64,000 bases of DNA from Pseudomonas wadenswilerensis (GCF_900497695.1 NZ_UIDD01000008.1:372001-436000); one strand, 5' to 3'; numbered from the stretch's first letter, positions 16,977 through 26,611 are shown. Notes: a model not told the origin generated them from the sequence alone. Numbers and translations are program-made.

Positions 16977-18032
16977 ATGATCAAACGTACTTTGGGCCAC
17001 AGCGACATCCAGGTCAGCGTGCTGGGGCTGGGCAGCATGACCTGGGGCCACCAGAACAGCGAAGCCGATGCCCACCGCCAGCTCGACGCGGCGCTGGCTG
17101 CCGGCATCAACCTGATCGACAGCGCCGAGATGTACCCGACGCCCACCCATGCTGAAACCTGGGGCAGCACCGAACGCTTTATCGGCAGCTGGCTGGCGCA
17201 AAGCGGGCGGCGCGCCGAGGTGGTGCTGGCCAGCAAGATCATCGGCCCGGCACGCCAGCCGGGGGCAGGGGCGCATATTCGTGAGGGCCGCACCCGCCAT
17301 GACCGGGCCAACATCGTGGCAGCCCTGGATGGCAGCCTCAAGCGTCTGCAGACCGATTACCTGGACCTCTACCAATTGCATTGGCCGGACCGCACCACCA
17401 ACATTTTCGGCCAGCGTGAATACCCCTATGGCGAAGATGACCGCGAGGCGGTGAGCATCGCCGAAACCTTGCAGGTGCTGGCCGAACAGGTGGCGGCGGG
17501 CAAGATCCGCCATATCGGCGTGTCCAACGAAACCCCTTGGGGCGTGGCAGAGTTCTTGCGCCAGGCCCGCGAGCAGAACCTGCCGCGCATCGTCAGCATC
17601 CAGAACCCCTACAGCCTGCTCAACCGCCTGTATGAGGGCGGCCTGTCGGAGTTCAGCCAGCGCGACAACATCGGCTTGCTGGCCTATTCGCCGCTGGCCT
17701 TCGGCGCGCTGACCGGCAAGTACCTCAATGGCGCCTTGCCGCAGGGCTCGCGCCTGTCGTCGGTGTACCGCACCTTCAACCGCTACGACAGCCCCGGCGC
17801 CCATCAGGCGATTGCCGCCTATGTGGCGCTGGCCCAGGAGCTGGCGATAACCCCGGCGCAACTGGCCCTGGCCTATGTGATCAGCAAGCCGTTTGTCAGC
17901 AGTGCGCTGACCGGGCAGACCAGCCTTGCGCAACTGGCCGACAACCTCGGCGCGCTGCAGGTGAAGCTCGACAGCGAAGCCCTGGCGCGCATCGAGCAGA
18001 TCCACCGGCAGATCCCCAACCCTGCTCCCTAA
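16977..18032 (+). CDS. Aldo/keto reductase (Tas-like)
   Basis: 351 residues from ATG at 16977 with GGAG upstream; a longer reading to 16815 lies inside the preceding gene. The aldo/keto reductase barrel is shown by GINLIDSAEMYPTP (catalytic Asp and Tyr), the Lys in VVLASKIIGP, the His in DLYQLHWPDRTTN, and the NADPH-binding end IGLLAYSPLAFGALTGKY. Tas is the closest E. coli relative by pattern. It may reduce a carbonyl product of the neighbouring oxygenases. Confidence 0.88.
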   Translation: MIKRTLGHSDIQVSVLGLGSMTWGHQNSEADAHRQLDAALAAGINLIDSAEMYPTPTHAETWGSTERFIGSWLAQSGRRAEVVLASKIIGPARQPGAGAHIREGRTRHDRANIVAALDGSLKRLQTDYLDLYQLHWPDRTTNIFGQREYPYGEDDREAVSIAETLQVLAEQVAAGKIRHIGVSNETPWGVAEFLRQAREQNLPRIVSIQNPYSLLNRLYEGGLSEFSQRDNIGLLAYSPLAFGALTGKYLNGALPQGSRLSSVYRTFNRYDSPGAHQAIAAYVALAQELAITPAQLALAYVISKPFVSSALTGQTSLAQLADNLGALQVKLDSEALARIEQIHRQIPNPAP

Positions 18033-18055
18033 CGTTCAGTTCATGGAGGTGCCCG

Positions 18056-18946
18056 ATGGCGCCGATCAATTCAACGGCGGCGGTGCTGCCCGTCAACGGC
18101 CTGATCCAGGCCCAGGCGCGCTTTGCCAGCCGTCGGCAACTGGCCTTGCGCCCGGGGCTGCTGCTGGCTGCGCTGTTCGTCGCGCTGCTGGTACTGGCGG
18201 CGCTGCAGCCGGGCTGGCTGGTGTCCGCCGACCCGCTCGACGCCAGCGCCCGCCAGGCCTTCCAGGCGCCCAGCAGCCTGCACTGGCTGGGCACTGACGA
18301 GAACGGCCGCGACATCCTCGCGCGGCTGGTATACGCCGTGCGCCCGTCGCTGGTGCTGGGCCTGAGTGCCACGGCGCTGGGGCTGTTGCTCGGCACCGTG
18401 CTGGGGCTGCTGGCCGGCCTTGGCCCACGGCTGGTCGACGGCGCGGTGATGCGCCTGGTCGATGTGCTGCTGGCCTTTCCCGACCTGCTGCTGGCGCTGG
18501 TGATCATCACCTTTTTCGGCCAGGGCGCGCTCAACACCATCATCGCCGTGGGCATCGCCAGCGTGCCGCGCTATGCGCGCCTGGTGCGCGCGCAAACCCT
18601 GGTGGTGCGCAATGCCGGCTATGTCGAGGCGGCCACCACCCTCGGCCTGCCACGGCGCCAGGTGATCTGGCGGCATGTGCTGCCCAATGCGATCAAACCG
18701 ATTTTGATTCTCGCCACCATCGGCATCGGCAGCACCATCGTCGCCGGCGCCGCCCTGAGCTTTCTCGGCTTTGGCGCGCCGCCGCCGGAGCCGGAGTGGG
18801 GCGGCATGCTCGCCATCGGCCGCAACTACCTGGCCAACGCCTGGTGGCTGGTGGCCTGGCCGGCCTTGGCCATCACCCTCACCGTGGTTTCGATCACTGC
18901 CATTGGCCGCGAACTGCTGCGCCGCAACGAAGGTAAACGCCTATGA
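18056..18946 (+). CDS. ABC transporter permease (DppC-like)
   Basis: 296 residues. An N-terminal cytoplasmic part and first helix are followed by HWLGTDENGRDILARLVYAVR, the OppC/DppC signature around residue 80, and an EAA loop AGYVEAATTLGLPRRQVIWRHVLPNAIKPIL. GGAGG precedes the ATG at 18056. It overlaps the ATPase gene by 4 bp and should form the channel with the permease at 13346. Confidence 0.9.
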   Translation: MAPINSTAAVLPVNGLIQAQARFASRRQLALRPGLLLAALFVALLVLAALQPGWLVSADPLDASARQAFQAPSSLHWLGTDENGRDILARLVYAVRPSLVLGLSATALGLLLGTVLGLLAGLGPRLVDGAVMRLVDVLLAFPDLLLALVIITFFGQGALNTIIAVGIASVPRYARLVRAQTLVVRNAGYVEAATTLGLPRRQVIWRHVLPNAIKPILILATIGIGSTIVAGAALSFLGFGAPPPEPEWGGMLAIGRNYLANAWWLVAWPALAITLTVVSITAIGRELLRRNEGKRL

Positions 18947-20604
18947 CCGCTGTTATCCAACACCCTGCGCCGCTGATCGAAGTCAGCGACTTGCAGGTGC
19001 GTTTCGGCCAGGGCGCGCCGGTACTCAAGGGCATCAGTTTCACCGTGGAGCAAGGTGAATGCCTAGCGCTGGTGGGTGAGTCGGGCTCGGGCAAGAGCGT
19101 CACCTCGCGCACCCTGGCCGGGCTTACCGGTGCCCATGCGCAGGTGCAGGCCAGCCGCCTGGCCTTCGCCGGGCAGGACCTGCGCCAGTTCGACGAGCGC
19201 GCCTGGCGCCGGGTGCGCGGCGCGCAGATCGGTTTCGTCATGCAGGACGCGCTGGGCTCGCTCGACCCCCTGCGCCCGGTGGGCAAGGAGATTGCCGAAC
19301 CGCTGCAACTGCACAGCGACCTGAGTCGCGCACAACGCCAGGCGCGAGTGCTGGAGCTGCTGCGCGCGGTCGGCGTGCCGGAACCTGAGCTGCGCGCCCG
19401 CCAGTACCCCTGGCAGCTCTCCGGCGGCTTGCGCCAGCGCGCGCTGATCGCCTCGGCCATCGCCTGCAACCCGCGCCTGTTGATTGCCGACGAGCCGACC
19501 ACGGCGCTGGATGCCACGGTGCAGGCCCAGGTATTGAGCCTGCTCGAATCCCTGCGCGGCGACAGCACGGCGATGCTGATCGTCAGCCATGACCTGGCGG
19601 TGGTTTCGCGCCTGGCCAACCGGGTGGCGGTGATGCACAACGGCGTGATCGTCGAGCAGGGCAGTGTCGAGGCGGTGCTGCAAGACCCGCAGCACCCCTA
19701 CACCCAGTACCTGCTCAAGGCCGGCGCCGCCGTGCATTTTCGCCGGCCCCAGGCACCAAAGCTGGCCGCCGTGGCGCCGCCCGTGGTGGAAACCAGCGCG
19801 CCGCTGCTGCAGGTGCAGCAACTGAGCAAGGCCTTCAAGGGCCCGGACGGCAACTTGCGCACCGTGGTCGACAAGGTCTCGCTGCAACTGCACAAGGGCC
19901 GCACCTTGGGCATCGTCGGCGAGTCGGGCTCGGGCAAGACCACCCTCACCAGGATGATCCTCGGCCTGGAAACCCCCGACAGCGGTGAGATCCAGATCAA
20001 GGGCCGGCCCTGGTTGCAACTCGATGACCAGGAGAAACGCCAGTTGCGCCGCAGTATCCAGGTGGTGTTCCAGGACCCGCTGAGTTCCTTCGACCCGCGC
20101 TACACCGTGCAGCGGGTGTTGTTCGAGGCGCTGCAAGTGGCCGGGCACCTGCGCGGGCAGTGGCGCCCGCAGGCCGTCGAACTGCTGAAGCTGGTGCGCC
20201 TCGACGAAAGCCTGCTGGAACGGCGCCCGCTCGAGCTGTCTGGCGGCCAGCGGCAGCGCATCGCCATCGCCCGTGCCCTGGCCGCGCAGCCGCAGATCCT
20301 GGTGTGCGACGAGCCGGTGTCGGCGCTGGATGTGTCGGTGCAGGCGCAGATCCTCGAGCTGCTCGACGACCTCAAGCAGCGCCTGGGCCTGGCCTGCCTG
20401 TTCATCTCCCACGACCTCGGGGTGATCAACCATGTCAGCGACCAGGTGCTGGTGATGAAAGACGGCGTGGCGGTGGAAAGCGGCGCCGTGCGCGATGTCT
20501 TCGACCGCCCGCAACACCCCTATACCCGTGCCTTGCTCGACGCCATTCCGCACCTGGAAAGCGGCCGCAAGGTCAGTTTCGAATTTCTCCGCCTGGCGAT
20601 CTGA
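18943..20604 (+). CDS. ABC transporter, fused double ATP-binding protein (DppD-DppF)
   Basis: 553 residues with two complete nucleotide-binding domains. Domain 1: Walker A GESGSGKS near residue 46, signature LSGGLRQRA, Walker B LLIADEPTTALD. Domain 2: Walker A GESGSGKTT near residue 326, signature LSGGQRQRIAIARALA, Walker B ILVCDEPVSALD. This is a DppD-DppF (GsiA/YejF-like) fusion that energises the importer of this operon. The domain 1 signature LSGGLRQ is the usual DppD variant. Confidence 0.93.
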   Translation: MTAVIQHPAPLIEVSDLQVRFGQGAPVLKGISFTVEQGECLALVGESGSGKSVTSRTLAGLTGAHAQVQASRLAFAGQDLRQFDERAWRRVRGAQIGFVMQDALGSLDPLRPVGKEIAEPLQLHSDLSRAQRQARVLELLRAVGVPEPELRARQYPWQLSGGLRQRALIASAIACNPRLLIADEPTTALDATVQAQVLSLLESLRGDSTAMLIVSHDLAVVSRLANRVAVMHNGVIVEQGSVEAVLQDPQHPYTQYLLKAGAAVHFRRPQAPKLAAVAPPVVETSAPLLQVQQLSKAFKGPDGNLRTVVDKVSLQLHKGRTLGIVGESGSGKTTLTRMILGLETPDSGEIQIKGRPWLQLDDQEKRQLRRSIQVVFQDPLSSFDPRYTVQRVLFEALQVAGHLRGQWRPQAVELLKLVRLDESLLERRPLELSGGQRQRIAIARALAAQPQILVCDEPVSALDVSVQAQILELLDDLKQRLGLACLFISHDLGVINHVSDQVLVMKDGVAVESGAVRDVFDRPQHPYTRALLDAIPHLESGRKVSFEFLRLAI

Positions 20605-20630
20605 TCGCCTGATCCGCACAAGGAAAGTCC

Positions 20631-21839
20631 ATGCCTGGTTTATCTGCAGTCCCCCAGTTTGATCGCCGCAACCTCGACGACCTCAAGGGCAATACCGAGA
20701 ACCTCCTGCCGCTGATTGCCGCTGGTGCCGCGCAACGTGAGCGCGAGCGCCAGCTGCCCTATGAAGCGGTGCGCCAGATTGCCCAGGCCGGGCTCTACAC
20801 CTGCCGCATTCCCGAGGCCTATGGCGGCCCGGGTGGTAGTGTCAGCGATGTGATCGGCCTGCTGCTGCGCATCGCCTCGGTGGACTCCAACGTCGCCCAG
20901 GCGTTGCGTCCGGGCTTTGGCTTCATCGAGGGGCTGTTGTCTTCAACCGCTGACGGCGCCGAGGCCGAGCGCCAGCGCTGGTTCGCCCGCTACCTGCAAG
21001 GCGCGGTGCTGGGTAACGCCGGTTGGGAAGTGGGCGGCGCCAATGGCGCGATCAGTGCGCGCATCGTGCGTGACGGCGAGCATTACCGCGCCAGCGGCAG
21101 CAAGTACTACAGCACCGGTTCGCTGTACGCCGACTGGGTCAGCGCCGTGGCCCTGGACGAAAACGATCAGCCGGTGTCGTTCGTGCTGCCGCGCGAGCGC
21201 CAGGGCCTGGAGCTGCTCGACGATTTCGACGCCATGGGCCAGCGCCTGACCGCCAGCGGCACTACGCGCCTGAACGATGTGCTGGTGTACGCCGACGAGA
21301 TCCGCACGCGCACCGTGGAGGAGGGCAAGCGCACCATCGTCACGCCGTTCCTGCAGCTGTTTCTGGCCACGGTGCAGGCCGGTATCGCCCGTAACGCTCT
21401 GGACGATGCCACCCGGTTTGCCCGCGAGCACGCACGGCCGATCAAGCACAGCAGCGCCACGCGTTCGGTGGATGACCCCTACGTGCAGCTCAGCGTCGGT
21501 GAAATCGCCGCCCGCGCCTTTACCGCCGAGGCTGTGGTATTGCGCGCCGCCGCGTCCATCGACCGTGCCTGGGCCGCGGGCCTCGACCCGCAGCAGGTCG
21601 ACCAGGCCGCCATCGACGTCGCCCAGGCGCAGTACATCGCCGCCGAATCGGCGCTCAAGGCCGCCGAACTGCTGTTCGACGTCGGCGGCGCCTCGACCAC
21701 CGGTCGAAGCCACAACCTCGACCGTCACTGGCGCAATGCGCGCACGGTCGCCAACCACAACCCACGGCACTGGAAAGCCGCGGCGGTGGGCGCTTGGCAG
21801 CTGACCGGCACGCCACCACCGACCTCGGGGTTGTTCTGA
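20631..21839 (+). CDS. SfnB/DszC-like flavin-dependent oxidoreductase (copy 2)
   Basis: 402 residues with the same fold as the protein at 14301: TCRIPEAYGGPGGSVSDVIGLLLRIASVDSNVAQ near the N-terminus, SKYYSTGSLYADWVSAVAL centrally, and a C-terminal GGASTTGRSHNLDRHWRNARTVANHNP. Length fits SfnB (about 400). AAGGAA lies before the ATG at 20631. The two copies have clearly diverged, which suggests different substrates or sequential oxidation steps. SfnB is known from dimethylsulfone-type sulfur acquisition in P. putida. Confidence 0.88.
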   Translation: MPGLSAVPQFDRRNLDDLKGNTENLLPLIAAGAAQRERERQLPYEAVRQIAQAGLYTCRIPEAYGGPGGSVSDVIGLLLRIASVDSNVAQALRPGFGFIEGLLSSTADGAEAERQRWFARYLQGAVLGNAGWEVGGANGAISARIVRDGEHYRASGSKYYSTGSLYADWVSAVALDENDQPVSFVLPRERQGLELLDDFDAMGQRLTASGTTRLNDVLVYADEIRTRTVEEGKRTIVTPFLQLFLATVQAGIARNALDDATRFAREHARPIKHSSATRSVDDPYVQLSVGEIAARAFTAEAVVLRAAASIDRAWAAGLDPQQVDQAAIDVAQAQYIAAESALKAAELLFDVGGASTTGRSHNLDRHWRNARTVANHNPRHWKAAAVGAWQLTGTPPPTSGLF

Positions 21840-21840
21840 C

Positions 21841-23253
21841 TTGGGCAGCGTGCAGGCGCCATTGCTGAGCCACAGCACCCGGCACTCACGGCGGGTACCG
21901 ATGATCATCGGCTGTGCGCTGCTGATGGAGCTGATCGATTCCACCGTGGTCATGACCGCCTTGCCGCAGATGGCCAGCGAGTTCGGCGCCCCGAGTGTGC
22001 GCATGAACCTGGTGGTGTCGCTGTACATGCTTGCGGCCGCGCTGGCGGTGCCGGTCAGTGGCTGGGCGGCGGACCGCTATGGGTCACGGCGGCTGTTCGT
22101 CCTGGCCATCGTCCTGTTTACCCTGTCGTCACTGGCCTGCGCCCTGGCGGGCTCGCTGCTGCAGCTGTGCCTGGCGCGCCTGTGCCAGGGCGCAGCGGGG
22201 GCGATGATGGTGCCGGTGGGGTTGATGATCCTGCTGCGCTGGTCGCCGCGTGAGCACCTGCTGCGCAACATGTCCTACCTGACCATCCCGCCGCTGGTGG
22301 GGCCAATGCTCGGCCCACCCCTGGGTGGTTTGCTGGTGACCCTGCTGTCATGGCAATGGATCTTCCTGGTCAACTTGCCCATCGGCCTGCTTGGGGTTTA
22401 CCTGGTGCTGCGCTATATCCCCGATTATCCCGGCGACAGTCAGCAACGCCTGGATGTGCGAGGCTTGCTGCTGGCCAGTGTGGCCTTGGCGTCACTGGTG
22501 TTCGGTTCTGAAGCCCTGGGCCACGGCTTGCTGGCGCGGCGTTGGGTGGTGCTGTTGCTGCTGCTCGGGGGGCTGGCAGCGCTGCTGTATGTGCGTCATG
22601 CCCGGCGCTGCGCTCAGCCGCTGCTGGACTTTGCACCCTTGCGCGTGCGCAGTTTTGCCCTGAGCTTCTGGGGCGGCAACCTGTTCCGCCTGGGGACGGC
22701 GGCGCAGCCGTTCTTGATGGTCTTGCTGTTTCAGCTGTGCTTTGGCCTGAGCCCCTTGCAGGCCGGCTTGCTGACCTTTACCGGCGGCGTTGGTGCCTTT
22801 GTGGTCAAGCTGCTGGCGGTGCGCATCGTGCGCCGCTTCGGCTTTCGCCGCACCTTGAGCTTCAATGCGTTGTTGACCGGCTTGAGCCTGGGCGCCTGCG
22901 CCAGTTTCAACCTCGACACGCCGTACTGGCTGGTGGTGTTGATCCTGTTCGCCAGCGGCCTGATCCGCTCCTTGCAGTTCAGTGCCATGGGCGGCTTGAC
23001 CTATGCCGATGTGCCGGCCGAGTTGCACAGCCGGGCCAGCAGCCTGTCGGCGGCGACGGTGCAGTTGACCATGAGCTTGTCGGTAGGGATGGCGGCTTCG
23101 CTGCTGAGTCTGTTGATGAGCGTGAAGGGCGCGCAGCAGGTGGGGGTGGCGGACATTGCCCTGGTGATTGGCGTGAGTGCGCTGGCATGCATGGCCTCGG
23201 CGCTGGTGTTCCGCACGCTGGCGCCGGATGCGGGAAGTGAGATCTACCGCTGA
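21841..23253 (+). CDS. MFS transporter (DHA2/EmrB-QacA type)
   Basis: 470 residues with about 13-14 hydrophobic segments. The hallmark MELIDSTVVMTALPQMA lies in the first helix, and the motif GWAADRYGSRRLF after the second. The likely start is TTG at 21841, one base after the SfnB-like stop; ATG at 21901 (MIIGCALLMEL) is the alternative but would cut the cytoplasmic tail. It is probably the last gene of the sulfur operon and may export a by-product of substrate breakdown. A REP pair follows. Confidence 0.85.
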   Translation: MGSVQAPLLSHSTRHSRRVPMIIGCALLMELIDSTVVMTALPQMASEFGAPSVRMNLVVSLYMLAAALAVPVSGWAADRYGSRRLFVLAIVLFTLSSLACALAGSLLQLCLARLCQGAAGAMMVPVGLMILLRWSPREHLLRNMSYLTIPPLVGPMLGPPLGGLLVTLLSWQWIFLVNLPIGLLGVYLVLRYIPDYPGDSQQRLDVRGLLLASVALASLVFGSEALGHGLLARRWVVLLLLLGGLAALLYVRHARRCAQPLLDFAPLRVRSFALSFWGGNLFRLGTAAQPFLMVLLFQLCFGLSPLQAGLLTFTGGVGAFVVKLLAVRIVRRFGFRRTLSFNALLTGLSLGACASFNLDTPYWLVVLILFASGLIRSLQFSAMGGLTYADVPAELHSRASSLSAATVQLTMSLSVGMAASLLSLLMSVKGAQQVGVADIALVIGVSALACMASALVFRTLAPDAGSEIYR

Positions 23254-23272
23254 TCTTGTCGCCCGGATTGCG

Positions 23273-23338
23273 ATCGCGGGGCAAGCCCGCTCCCACAGGT
23301 CTTGCATCAATCCTGTGGGAGCGGGCTTGCCCCGCGAT
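23273..23338. repeat. REP palindromic pair
   Basis: Two nearly perfect inverted units, ATCGCGGGGCAAGCCCGCTC and GAGCGGGCTTGCCCCGCGAT, in the convergent gap between the MFS gene and the polyamine synthetase gene. Confidence 0.9.
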
Positions 23339-23352
23339 AGGGCCGGTACAGC

Positions 23353-24705
23353 CTAGAGAAACCAGCGATACTCCCGCGCACTCACCTCATGCATGAACGC
23401 CAGGTGGTCCTGCCGCTTGTTCTCGCAATAGACCATGACGAACTCACTGCCCAGCCGCTCATTGACCACCGGGTGATGACGCATGGCCGCCACCGCCGCC
23501 AGCATGTCCTTGGGAAAATCGATGCCGCTGCTGCGGTCGTCGTTGAGCGGTGCAATCGGCTCCTGGCCGGCCTCCAGGCCATGCTCCATGCCACTGAGAA
23601 TCGCCGCCAGCACCAGGTACGGGTTGGCATCGGCGCCGGCCAGGCGGTGTTCGATGCGCAGGTTGCGCGGGTCCGATTCGGGGATGCGGATGCACGCGTC
23701 GCGGTCTTCAAAGCCCCAGCTGGCACGGCTCGCCGCGTTGACCATGGCACCATAGCGACGCATGGCATTGTGGTTGGCCGCGAAGATCGGCATGCACTGC
23801 GGCAGCAGTTCCAGGCAACCGGCCACGGCATGGCGCAGCGGGCGCTGGGCATCGGCGGCCAGCAGGTTGTTGCCCTGCTGGTCGTAGAGGCTGACATGCA
23901 CGTGCATGCCGCTGCCCGGCGCGTCCAGGTAGGGTTTGCTCATGAAACTGGCGCGCATGCCGTGCTTGAGCGCCACGCCACGCGTGCTGCGGCAGAACAG
24001 TGCGGCCCAGTCGGCGGCGCGCAGGCCGTCGTCACAGTGGCCGAAGTTGATCTCGAACTGCCCGGGGCCCAGTTCTGCGGTGATCACGTTGGCGTCCACG
24101 CCTTGCTCGTTGGCGGCTTCGACCATCTCTCGCAGCACGTCGGAGTAACGCGACAGGCGTTCGATGTGCATGTTTGGCTGGTCGTCCGGATCACCGCTGA
24201 ACGGGTCGCGGGGGAACTGCGGTAGGCCGTCTTTCAGCGTGCGGTCGAACAGGTAGAACTCCAGCTCGAAGGCCACCACCGGGCGAATGCCGCGACGCTC
24301 CAGGCGCTGCAGCACCCGGGCCAGCACTTCGCGGGGCTCGAACTCGATCGGTGCGGCGGTGCCGTCGGAGCTGATCAGCATTTGCCCCAGCGGCTGGTTC
24401 TCCCAGCGCACCGGCTTGAGGGTGCCGGGAATCAGCCGCCGTGGCGCATCGGGGTCACCGTCGTTGAAGCAGTAGTCGCCAATCGGGTGCAGGCCGCCCT
24501 GGACACCCAGCAAAACGCAGTTCTGCGGCAGTTTCAGGGCACTGCCGGCAGCGACTTTTTCGAGCATGTCGATCGGGTAGCGCTTGCCATAAAAATGCCC
24601 GGGGATGTCCAGGCTGATCAGGTCGACATAACGCACCTGAGGATGCTCGGCGCGAAATGCGCGTACTTCACTAAGCAGATCAGGGCAGTCTTTTATTGTT
24701 GTCAT
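23353..24705 (-). CDS. Gamma-glutamylpolyamine synthetase (glutamine synthetase family, PuuA/PauA-like)
   Basis: 450 residues from ATG at 24705 (MTTIKDCPDLL), with AGGA 9 bases upstream; a TTG 27 bases earlier is less likely. Family motifs: FELEFYLFDRTL and MHIERLSRYSD around the first third, PGSGMHVHVSLYD (ATP-site histidines), and NPYLVLAAILSGMEHGLE. PuuA-type enzymes ligate glutamate to putrescine or other polyamines with ATP. It is the third gene of a minus-strand group with the FAD oxidase (25299) and the XRE-cupin regulator (24729), which fixes the pathway. Confidence 0.9.
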   Translation of the reverse strand: MTTIKDCPDLLSEVRAFRAEHPQVRYVDLISLDIPGHFYGKRYPIDMLEKVAAGSALKLPQNCVLLGVQGGLHPIGDYCFNDGDPDAPRRLIPGTLKPVRWENQPLGQMLISSDGTAAPIEFEPREVLARVLQRLERRGIRPVVAFELEFYLFDRTLKDGLPQFPRDPFSGDPDDQPNMHIERLSRYSDVLREMVEAANEQGVDANVITAELGPGQFEINFGHCDDGLRAADWAALFCRSTRGVALKHGMRASFMSKPYLDAPGSGMHVHVSLYDQQGNNLLAADAQRPLRHAVAGCLELLPQCMPIFAANHNAMRRYGAMVNAASRASWGFEDRDACIRIPESDPRNLRIEHRLAGADANPYLVLAAILSGMEHGLEAGQEPIAPLNDDRSSGIDFPKDMLAAVAAMRHHPVVNERLGSEFVMVYCENKRQDHLAFMHEVSAREYRWFL

Positions 24706-24728
24706 CACGTGCGATCCTGCGCTTGGTT

Positions 24729-25286
24729 TCAACGGAATACCCAGAGCACCCGGGTAGTGTGTTCGGTCAGGTTGGCGTAGCGGAACTGGCTGTGCGGTGG
24801 CAGCTGGAAGCTGTCGTTGGCCTGCAGGGTGACCGGCATCTCAGCGTCATCGAGCCAGATGCTCAATTCGCCTTCGAGCACAAAACCACCTTGCTCGGAG
24901 CTGTCGTCCAGGTGCCCGTCACCGCTGCTGGCGCCCGGCGCCAGGTGGCTTTCGAGCATCGAAAAGCCACCGTTGAGCTTGGGCGAGACCAGCACGTCGG
25001 TAATCCCGGCGGCGTAGTACAGGGTGCGCCGCTCACCGGGGCGGGTGACCCAGTCCACTTCGCGCGGCTTGCTCAGGTTGTAGAAGTAGGTGGTGGGCAC
25101 GCACAGGGTTTCGCTGATGGCGGTAAGGTCGGCCACGGTCGGGCGCGACAGGCCACGCTCGACCTGGGACAGGAAACCCACCGAGCGGTCGATGCGGTCG
25201 GCCAGCTCGCCGAGGGTCAGGTTGCGATGCTTGCGCAGGTCGCGGATGAGGATCGCCAGGCTTTCGATTTCTTCCTGCATGTCCAT
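24729..25286 (-). CDS. XRE-cupin transcriptional regulator (PuuR/PauR-like)
   Basis: 185 residues. An N-terminal helix-turn-helix (TLGELADRIDRSVGFLSQVERGLSRPTVADL, residues about 24-55) is joined to a C-terminal cupin (SSEQGGFVLEGELSIWLDDAEMPVTLQANDSFQLPPHSQFRY). This architecture is that of PuuR and PauR, repressors of polyamine catabolism relieved by polyamines. It lies between the oxidase (12 bp away) and the synthetase (23 bp away) in one operon and probably represses it. The palindrome at 26612 is a possible target. Confidence 0.9.
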   Translation of the reverse strand: MDMQEEIESLAILIRDLRKHRNLTLGELADRIDRSVGFLSQVERGLSRPTVADLTAISETLCVPTTYFYNLSKPREVDWVTRPGERRTLYYAAGITDVLVSPKLNGGFSMLESHLAPGASSGDGHLDDSSEQGGFVLEGELSIWLDDAEMPVTLQANDSFQLPPHSQFRYANLTEHTTRVLWVFR

Positions 25287-25298
25287 GGGTGGGCCCTC

Positions 25299-26600
25299 TC
25301 AAATAGTGTCGCGCAGGCGGTACCAGGCCTTGGCTGCCGCTTCCAGCGGGGCAGCGAGCAGGTCGCCGCCAGGGAAGCGGCCGTTGTCGATGGCCTGGTA
25401 CAGGTCCAGCAAATGGTTGTCGCCCAGAATGGCGTCGCTGACCGCCCGGGCGCCGGCCAGGGTTGGCAGTACGCCATGGCCGGAGAAGCCCTGCAGCCAG
25501 TAGCGCTGGCCCTGGCGGCCGATGTCCGGGGTGCGGCGCAGGCTGCAGTCGATATGGCCGCCCCAGGCATAGTCGATCTGCACGCCTTGCAACTGCGGGA
25601 AGGCTCGTTCCAAGACCGGGCGGGTGGCAGCGGCAACGTCCTTGGGGATACCGCCCAGGTAGGTGCAACCGCCGCCGAACAGCAGGCGCTGGTCCGGGGT
25701 CAGGCGGAAGTAGTCGGGGACGAACTGGTTGTCGATCACGCAACTGTTCTGTGGCAGCAGCGAACGGGCCAGGGCCGGGTCCAGGGGCGCGGTGGCCACC
25801 TGATAGGAACCCACCGGCAGCAGGCGTTGTGACAGCGGGCGGTCGAGCTGGTCGATGTAGGCGTTGCAGGCCAGCACCAGCACATCACTGCGGATCTCGC
25901 CCTGGTCGGTACGGGCGACAAAGCCTGCCGGGGTATCGCGGTAGCTGAGCACCCGGCTCTGTTCGAAGATCCGCCCGCCGGCCGCTTCGATGGCGCTGGC
26001 CAGGCCCTGGGCCAGCTTCAGCGGGTTGAGGTGGGCACCTTCGGCGTCATACAGCGCAGCCTGGTAGCGCGGGCTGCCGATCCACTCGGGCAACTCGTCG
26101 CGCTCGATTACCCGTAGCGGGTCATAGCCCCATTTCATTTCGGCCTCGTGCCGGGCCGCATGGAGCATGGCCACGCGCCGGGGCAGGACTGCGGCCCATA
26201 AGCTGCCGCGCCGGTAGTCGACCTCAAAGCCGTGGCGTTCGGGCAGCTCGCGCATCTCACTGGCGGCCCAGCGCATGCTGTCCCACAGGCGCCGTGCGCG
26301 TTCCTGACCAAGGGATTTCTCCAGTGGCGCCATGTCGCACGACCAGCCCAGCAACGCCTGACCGCCGTTACGCCCGGACGCCGCCCAGGCCACCCGGCTG
26401 GCTTCCACCAAAATCACCCGCTTGCCGGCCAGAGCCAGGCGCAGGGCGGTGTGCAGGCCGCTGAAACCGGCGCCGATGATCAGCACCTCGGTATCCAGGC
26501 GTTCCTGCAGGGTAGGGCGCAGAGGGATAGGGGCGGGGTAGGTCTGGGCGTAATAGCTGGCGACATGCTGGGCGGATTGCTTGAACACGACGGACCTCAT
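25299..26600 (-). CDS. Gamma-glutamylputrescine oxidase-like FAD oxidoreductase (PuuB/PauB family)
   Basis: 433 residues of the DAO family. The FAD Rossmann motif LIIGAGFSGLHTALRLALAG starts near residue 40, and ASGRNGGQALLGWSCDM follows. The C-terminal FAD contact is seen in YWLQGFSGHGVLPTLAGA. PuuB-type enzymes oxidise gamma-glutamyl-polyamines to aldehydes with release of H2O2 and ammonia. First gene of the group; the ATG at 26600 is preceded by an A/T-rich leader with no good Shine-Dalgarno. The candidate operator at 26612-26635 lies 11 bases upstream. Confidence 0.9.
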   Translation of the reverse strand: MRSVVFKQSAQHVASYYAQTYPAPIPLRPTLQERLDTEVLIIGAGFSGLHTALRLALAGKRVILVEASRVAWAASGRNGGQALLGWSCDMAPLEKSLGQERARRLWDSMRWAASEMRELPERHGFEVDYRRGSLWAAVLPRRVAMLHAARHEAEMKWGYDPLRVIERDELPEWIGSPRYQAALYDAEGAHLNPLKLAQGLASAIEAAGGRIFEQSRVLSYRDTPAGFVARTDQGEIRSDVLVLACNAYIDQLDRPLSQRLLPVGSYQVATAPLDPALARSLLPQNSCVIDNQFVPDYFRLTPDQRLLFGGGCTYLGGIPKDVAAATRPVLERAFPQLQGVQIDYAWGGHIDCSLRRTPDIGRQGQRYWLQGFSGHGVLPTLAGARAVSDAILGDNHLLDLYQAIDNGRFPGGDLLAAPLEAAAKAWYRLRDTI

Positions 26601-26611
26601 GAATTTTTATT

